From: an uncultured Clostridia bacterium
Lineage (GTDB): Bacteria; Bacillota; Clostridia; Oscillospirales; Acutalibacteraceae
Assembly (NCBI GenBank): GCA_944384985.1
Contig: CALWVM010000002.1
Span: 185,877 to 249,876 of the forward strand
Reading direction: 5' to 3'
DNA: 64,000 nucleotides
The position numbers and the translations under genes are program-made. Shown in pieces: positions 60,566-64,000 of the stretch (positions are counted from its first letter, which is position 1; each line of letters begins with the position of its first letter). The notes beneath the pieces are model-generated. The model made no database searches, was not told the DNA's origin, and saw only the letters and a list, made by a program, of their open reading frames with translations.

Positions 60566-61561
60566 TCAGATTTTATACACGCTTTCAATCTCCTGTGCCT
60601 TATCGAGCAGCATCTTTTTTAAATTTTCCGGCTTTTTGACGCGGATTTTCGAGCCAAACTGCATGATCCATGCGGCCAATCCGTCGTTGACAGCGGCCTG
60701 CGTTCGCAGGCCGAATTTCTCTTCCCCGGCACGGTAAAGACGTACATCTTCTCCAAAGCGGTCTAACACCTGCTCAATGAGATCATTTTGACAAATCAGT
60801 TCCACATTTTCAGGTGTGCCAGAAAACATATGAAAATGCCGCTTTGCATAATCCGCCGAGTCAAAGGAGGTTTTATACGGCGACACCTCGGAAAACGGGC
60901 GCACGCGCGTACCCTCAAGCACTTCCAGCTTTTTAATGCGGTCAATGCGCAGGACCATCAGATTGTTGTATTTTGCCTTATTGCAGACCAAATAGTAGTG
61001 GTCATCCGCCCAGATCATGGCATAGGGACTGACGACGTGCGCTCGTTCGTCATATTCCACTTCGTTTTGGTCGGTGATCTTGCGGTGACGATAAAGCGCC
61101 TGCACCTGCCAGCCGTTTTGAATCGCACGGTTGAGCTTGTCCACGTGATAATAAATCTCTTCATTTGCAGATTTCGGGCGGTTATCCACATAGACCTGGC
61201 TTTTGATCTGCGCCGCCTGCGGGGCACTCAAAAGTGTGAGAATCTTGTCGATAAGCTGTCGGCTCTTTTTCAGCGAGATAAAGCCGGCCGCCTGCACTGC
61301 GTCGCACAAAAGGCGGATCTCGGCGGTCTCAAATTCACGTGACGCAAGGAAATACCCACCCGAAGCGCCTTTGCTCAGCAAAATATCAAAACCGAAATCC
61401 TTAAGCACCGCAATATCGCTGTAAACAGATTTACGTTCACATTCCAGATTATGATTGCGCAGATACAACAGGATGCGATCCGTATCCACCGGATTATTTT
61501 CGTCGCTTTCTTTGTAAAGCAGTTCCAGAATATATAGCAGCTTCAGCTTGGAATTCGCCAT
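60566..61561 (-). CDS. WYL-domain transcriptional regulator (YafY type)
   Basis: 331 residues. N-terminal helix-turn-helix (KLLYILELLYKES, then ERKSVYSDIAVLKDFGFDI) and a WYL ligand-sensing domain (VSPYAMIWADDHYYLVC near 177, then NLMVLRIDRIKKLEVLEG) plus a C-terminal extension. WYL domains bind nucleic acid or small ligands. It lies 22 bp behind the GH2 gene on the same strand, and is likely its local regulator. Confidence 0.88.
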   Translation of the reverse strand: MANSKLKLLYILELLYKESDENNPVDTDRILLYLRNHNLECERKSVYSDIAVLKDFGFDILLSKGASGGYFLASREFETAEIRLLCDAVQAAGFISLKKSRQLIDKILTLLSAPQAAQIKSQVYVDNRPKSANEEIYYHVDKLNRAIQNGWQVQALYRHRKITDQNEVEYDERAHVVSPYAMIWADDHYYLVCNKAKYNNLMVLRIDRIKKLEVLEGTRVRPFSEVSPYKTSFDSADYAKRHFHMFSGTPENVELICQNDLIEQVLDRFGEDVRLYRAGEEKFGLRTQAAVNDGLAAWIMQFGSKIRVKKPENLKKMLLDKAQEIESVYKI

Positions 61562-61583
61562 ATGTACCCCCTCCTATGCAGGT

Positions 61584-63332
61584 TTACAGCGTCATCTGCC
61601 GGTTGAGTTCCTGCACGGTCTGTTCATCCAGTTTCAATTCTGCACGGTCATAGGTATACATCCCGTTGACCTCGTTTTCCACATCGCTCAACTGGGTGTA
61701 GATCGTACCGGAAAGCCCTTTTTTGATCAAAGGGATCACCTGCTTACGCAAAAGCTTTGCATATGCGTCGGTCAGCTTTTCTTTATCTGGGAACATCAGA
61801 TAGCCGAAGGCCTTTTTCGGGTTCCAGGTGTGCCCTTCGACCTTGCGCGAATAACCGCCGAACTCCGTAATGACAAACGCACGGTTGTCAAGTTTACGCA
61901 TGCGGATCGGCAGAATATACTTATGCATACTTTGGATATCGCCGCCGCCCTGGTCGTACCAACCGCTTGCATGATCAATAACGCGGCTTGGATCCTGTTT
62001 GCGCACCCGGTCACAAATCTCCAGCGCATCGAACTGCCCCCAAGCCTCGTTGAAGGGGACCCAGGCATACAGCGAAACCGTATTGTAAAGCAAGTCGATC
62101 ATCTCAGAAAGCTCGCGGCGGAAATCCTCGCGCCATTCAGGCTTTGTGCGTTTGAACCGGGCGTAGTTTTTGTTGTCCTTTACATGCAATATGCCGATGT
62201 TCGGCAGCACACCCGCATAAAAATTGCCGATATACTCCCCACCGCTGACCATATCCTGCCAGACAAGCATACCGAGCCGGTCACAGTGGTAATACCAGCG
62301 CAAGGGCTCCACCTTGATATGCTTGCGCAGCATGTTAAAGCCCAGGCGTTTCATTTCTGAAATGTCGAAAATCATGGCTTCGTCCGTAGGGGGCGTCAGC
62401 CCGCCATCCGGCCAATAGCCCTGGTCGAGAAGCCCTTTCTGGAAATAGGGCTGATTGTTGAGGAACAGACGCGGAATGCCTGCGGAATCCTTTGCTACAT
62501 GGAACTTGCGCATTCCAAAATAGCTTGTGACGGTATCCGTGCACACGCCGTTCCGGTAAACCTCAAGCTTGATGTCATACAGATTCGGTTCCTCCGGACT
62601 CCAAAGCTTAGCGTTCGGGATCGCAAGCACAGCATCCATCGAAATATCGCCAGAGAACACCGGTTCCCCGAGGAAAGTCACGCTGGCTTTGAGAGTTGCG
62701 CCATCTGCATCGTTGAGTTTGGCTTTTAAAGAAAGCGTACCCTTATCAATATCCGGCAGCAGTTTAACGGACTCTACATAACAGTCGCTGACCGCTTCCA
62801 GCCAGACCGTCTGCCAGATGCCCGAAGTCGCGGTATACCAGAAGCCGTGCGTTTGGATCACCTGCTTACCGCGCTGCTGCCAACCGTTGTCCGTCGGGTC
62901 ATAGACGCCGACAACCAGTTCGTTTTCCCCGGGCTGCAAATACGGCGTGATATCAAAGGTAAACGCGCAGTATCCCCCAACATGTTCGCCGACGGCTGCG
63001 CCGTTAATAAACACGCGGCACTTCCAATCGACAGCGCCGAAATGCAAAAGGATGGTTTTTCCGGCCATACGTTCGGGCAGCGTAAACCGCTTTTGATACC
63101 AAAGCCGCTCATTCGGAAGCAACGGCCTTTCAACACCGGAGAGCAGAGACTCCACGGCGAAAGGGACCACGATCTCACCGTCGTAATGCTCCGGCCACTG
63201 CTGTGACTGCGGCAGAATGGCATAGGAAAATGTACCATTTAAATTAAGCCAATTCTCCCGCACCAGCTGCGGACGGGGATATTCCGGCAGCGGGCAGGTT
63301 TTGTCAACCTTGTCAGTCCAGACGGATTTCAC
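61584..63332 (-). CDS. Glycoside hydrolase family 2 protein
   Basis: About 582 residues: sugar-binding jelly roll (FAVESLLSG ... LWYQKRFTLPE, to 180), Ig-like domain (180-275) and TIM barrel (from 275). Acid/base Glu in WVPFNEAWGQFD and nucleophile Glu in VITEFGGYSRK are visible. Shorter than LacZ; closest in plan to beta-galactosidase/beta-glucuronidase-like cytoplasmic enzymes. There is no signal peptide, so it likely hydrolyses imported oligosaccharides. No ATG at the start: GTG 63332 is preferred with AAAGGAC upstream, GTG 63341 is too close to it. Confidence 0.9.
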   Translation of the reverse strand: MKSVWTDKVDKTCPLPEYPRPQLVRENWLNLNGTFSYAILPQSQQWPEHYDGEIVVPFAVESLLSGVERPLLPNERLWYQKRFTLPERMAGKTILLHFGAVDWKCRVFINGAAVGEHVGGYCAFTFDITPYLQPGENELVVGVYDPTDNGWQQRGKQVIQTHGFWYTATSGIWQTVWLEAVSDCYVESVKLLPDIDKGTLSLKAKLNDADGATLKASVTFLGEPVFSGDISMDAVLAIPNAKLWSPEEPNLYDIKLEVYRNGVCTDTVTSYFGMRKFHVAKDSAGIPRLFLNNQPYFQKGLLDQGYWPDGGLTPPTDEAMIFDISEMKRLGFNMLRKHIKVEPLRWYYHCDRLGMLVWQDMVSGGEYIGNFYAGVLPNIGILHVKDNKNYARFKRTKPEWREDFRRELSEMIDLLYNTVSLYAWVPFNEAWGQFDALEICDRVRKQDPSRVIDHASGWYDQGGGDIQSMHKYILPIRMRKLDNRAFVITEFGGYSRKVEGHTWNPKKAFGYLMFPDKEKLTDAYAKLLRKQVIPLIKKGLSGTIYTQLSDVENEVNGMYTYDRAELKLDEQTVQELNRQMTL

Positions 63333-63367
63333 ACAAAACACGTCCTTTCACGAATTCTTTTATATGT

Positions 63368-63396
63368 ATTGTATACCATGCGGCGGTTTTTGTCTA
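63368..63396 (-). promoter_or_regulatory. Sigma-A promoter of the GH2-WYL pair
   Basis: Minus strand TAGACA (63391-63396), 17-bp spacer, TACAAT (63368-63373). Confidence 0.65.
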
Positions 63397-63417
63397 TCCA
63401 AAACTTGGAATTCCATG

Positions 63418-63446
63418 TTGAAAATTGAACACGGATTTGTTATAAT
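63418..63446 (+). promoter_or_regulatory. Promoter of tRNA-Leu
   Basis: TTGAAA (63418-63423), 17-bp spacer, TATAAT (63441-63446), 17 bp before the mature 5' end. Confidence 0.85.
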
Positions 63447-63462
63447 ATCTGCACAAAGATCT

Positions 63463-63545
63463 GCGGATATGGTGGAATTGGCAGACACGCAAGATTTAGG
63501 ATCTTGTGCGCAAGCGTGCAGGTTCAAGTCCTGTTATCCGCACCA
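63463..63545 (+). tRNA. tRNA-Leu (anticodon UAG)
   Basis: Folds as a class II tRNA: acceptor GCGGATA / TATCCGC, D arm GTG/CAC, anticodon stem CAAGA / TCTTG with loop TTTAGGA (anticodon TAG), a variable arm GCG-CAA-GCG-like, T arm GCAGG TTCAAGT CCTGT, discriminator A and encoded CCA. Reads CUA and by wobble other CUN codons. Confidence 0.95.
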
Positions 63546-63591
63546 GATTATGACGTCGTCTATGGATATCGCATAGCGGCGAGGAATTATA

Positions 63592-63628
63592 GGACACCCC
63601 TGTAAATAACGGGGTGTCCCATTTTTTT
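63592..63628 (+). terminator. Terminator of the tRNA-Leu transcript
   Basis: Nine-pair GGACACCCC / GGGGTGTCC stem with a ten-base loop, then CA and seven T. Confidence 0.93.
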
Positions 63629-63694
63629 GCACTCTTTTAGATTATTTCAGGCTTTGCTTGGAGATCAGATTGCACCAATGGGGAAAATGAGAGG

Positions 63695-63720
63695 AAAAAG
63701 GCCAATTCTAATAATTGGTC
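63695..63720 (-). terminator. Possible terminator of the right-edge transporter gene
   Basis: Minus strand GACCAATT / AATTGGCC stem with one mismatch and a five-base loop followed by five T, about 190 bp beyond the stop at 63909. The 63721-63908 stretch between them shows no gene I can support. Confidence 0.55.
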
Positions 63721-63908
63721 TACAACACCACTTTTGACACAGAAGGTTCTCCCCGCACCGCTTTTTCTTAGAAGTGACACGGGTGTTTTTTGCACAATAG
63801 AAAAAGCACTGCGGAGCAACTTGAGGCGCTTATTGATACGCCATAAAGAAATCTCCCATTTTTCCCTCTGATGCAACTGGTAAATCTTACCTCGGACAGC
63901 ATAGTTGA

Positions 63909-64000
63909 TTACGGCCTTGCTATTGCCTTGCGGTAAACACAAATGGAAATGATCGCAGTAATCACCTCCGTGATCCAAAACGCATTCCAGACGCCAACCG
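63909..64000 (-). CDS. MATE-type efflux transporter, C-terminal fragment (probable)
   Basis: The minus-strand frame entering from the right edge reads about 29 codons to TAA at 63909-63911 and ends GVWNAFWITEVITAIISIC followed by a short basic tail. The Gly-Val-Trp start, an acidic residue in a last membrane helix and a short cytoplasmic end are the standard C-terminus of MATE multidrug exporters. Only the tail is visible, so the family call is provisional. A 113-residue frame overlapping here in another phase is a shadow. Confidence 0.5.
   Translation of the reverse strand, partial: VGVWNAFWITEVITAIISICVYRKAIARP

Noticed and set aside
63637-63978. 113-codon minus-strand open frame at the right edge
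   Set aside because: Overlaps the MATE-like tail in another phase; low-complexity and without family resemblance.

Overview
The window reads as a chromosomal segment of a spore-forming, low-to-medium GC Firmicute of class Clostridia, most likely an Oscillospirales (Ruminococcaceae-like) gut or rumen anaerobe. Grounds: the full spoIIIA operon, spoIIM, spmAB and cwlD; Rex, T-box and L-box control; sigma-A-type promoters with 17-bp spacers and strong AGGAGG ribosome sites throughout; and a secreted cohesin-like/dockerin protein. The placement is inferred from gene content and order only. There are no rRNA genes, insertion sequences, prophage or CRISPR arrays. The window cuts a probable dnaG on the left and a MATE-type transporter on the right.

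Layout. 1-2.5 kb: end of dnaG, then two nearly identical primary sigma factor genes in tandem. 2.6-9.7 kb: dCMP deaminase, a secreted cohesin/Ig/dockerin protein, and a livKHMGF branched-chain amino acid ABC transporter followed by a cytidylate-kinase-like gene. 9.7-12.6 kb (minus): a YfhO-type membrane protein. 12.7-17.4 kb: spoIIIAA-AH. 17.4-27.3 kb: asp23, nusB, a TsaD/M22-like gene, xseAB, ispA, dxs, tlyA, nadK, argR, recN, mostly overlapping or spaced by a few bases. 27.3-29.4 kb: T-box-controlled tyrS and a flavin-fold gene. 29.4-33.0 kb (minus): a lysine-riboswitch operon asd-dapA-dapB plus a stand-alone aspartokinase-type ACT-ACT protein. 33.0-37.0 kb: queA, tgt, yajC, a TIGR04086 membrane protein, spoIIM. 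37.0-39.0 kb (minus): a tyrosine recombinase and an AT-rich spacer of almost 1 kb holding a dif-like 12-6-12 inverted repeat. 39.0-39.9 kb: two translationally coupled NUDIX genes.

40.0-51.3 kb is all minus strand: HAD phosphatase, nanE, nanA, a small unknown, radA, cwlD; then tsf, rpsB; then DUF3006, a ComEC-like metallo-hydrolase, ftsK/spoIIIE and tepA. 51.4-55.3 kb: acn-icd-rex, the oxidative half of a branched TCA pathway with its NADH sensor. 55.3-56.9 kb: divergent abrB-type regulator and spmA-spmB sharing a palindromic promoter core. 56.8-63.4 kb (minus): pgk-tpiA-gpmI and a GH2 glycosidase-WYL regulator pair. The right end has a tRNA-Leu(UAG) with its own promoter and terminator, and 92 bp of a minus-strand transporter gene.

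Most of the window is ordinary housekeeping with conserved Firmicutes synteny. The points that stand out are the tandem primary sigma factors, the orphan ACT-ACT protein under lysine-riboswitch control, the dif-like element beside the recombinase, the cohesin-like/dockerin adaptor, the M22 paralogue in the nusB-xseA cluster, and several regulatory dyads and hairpins that overlap promoters or ribosome sites.
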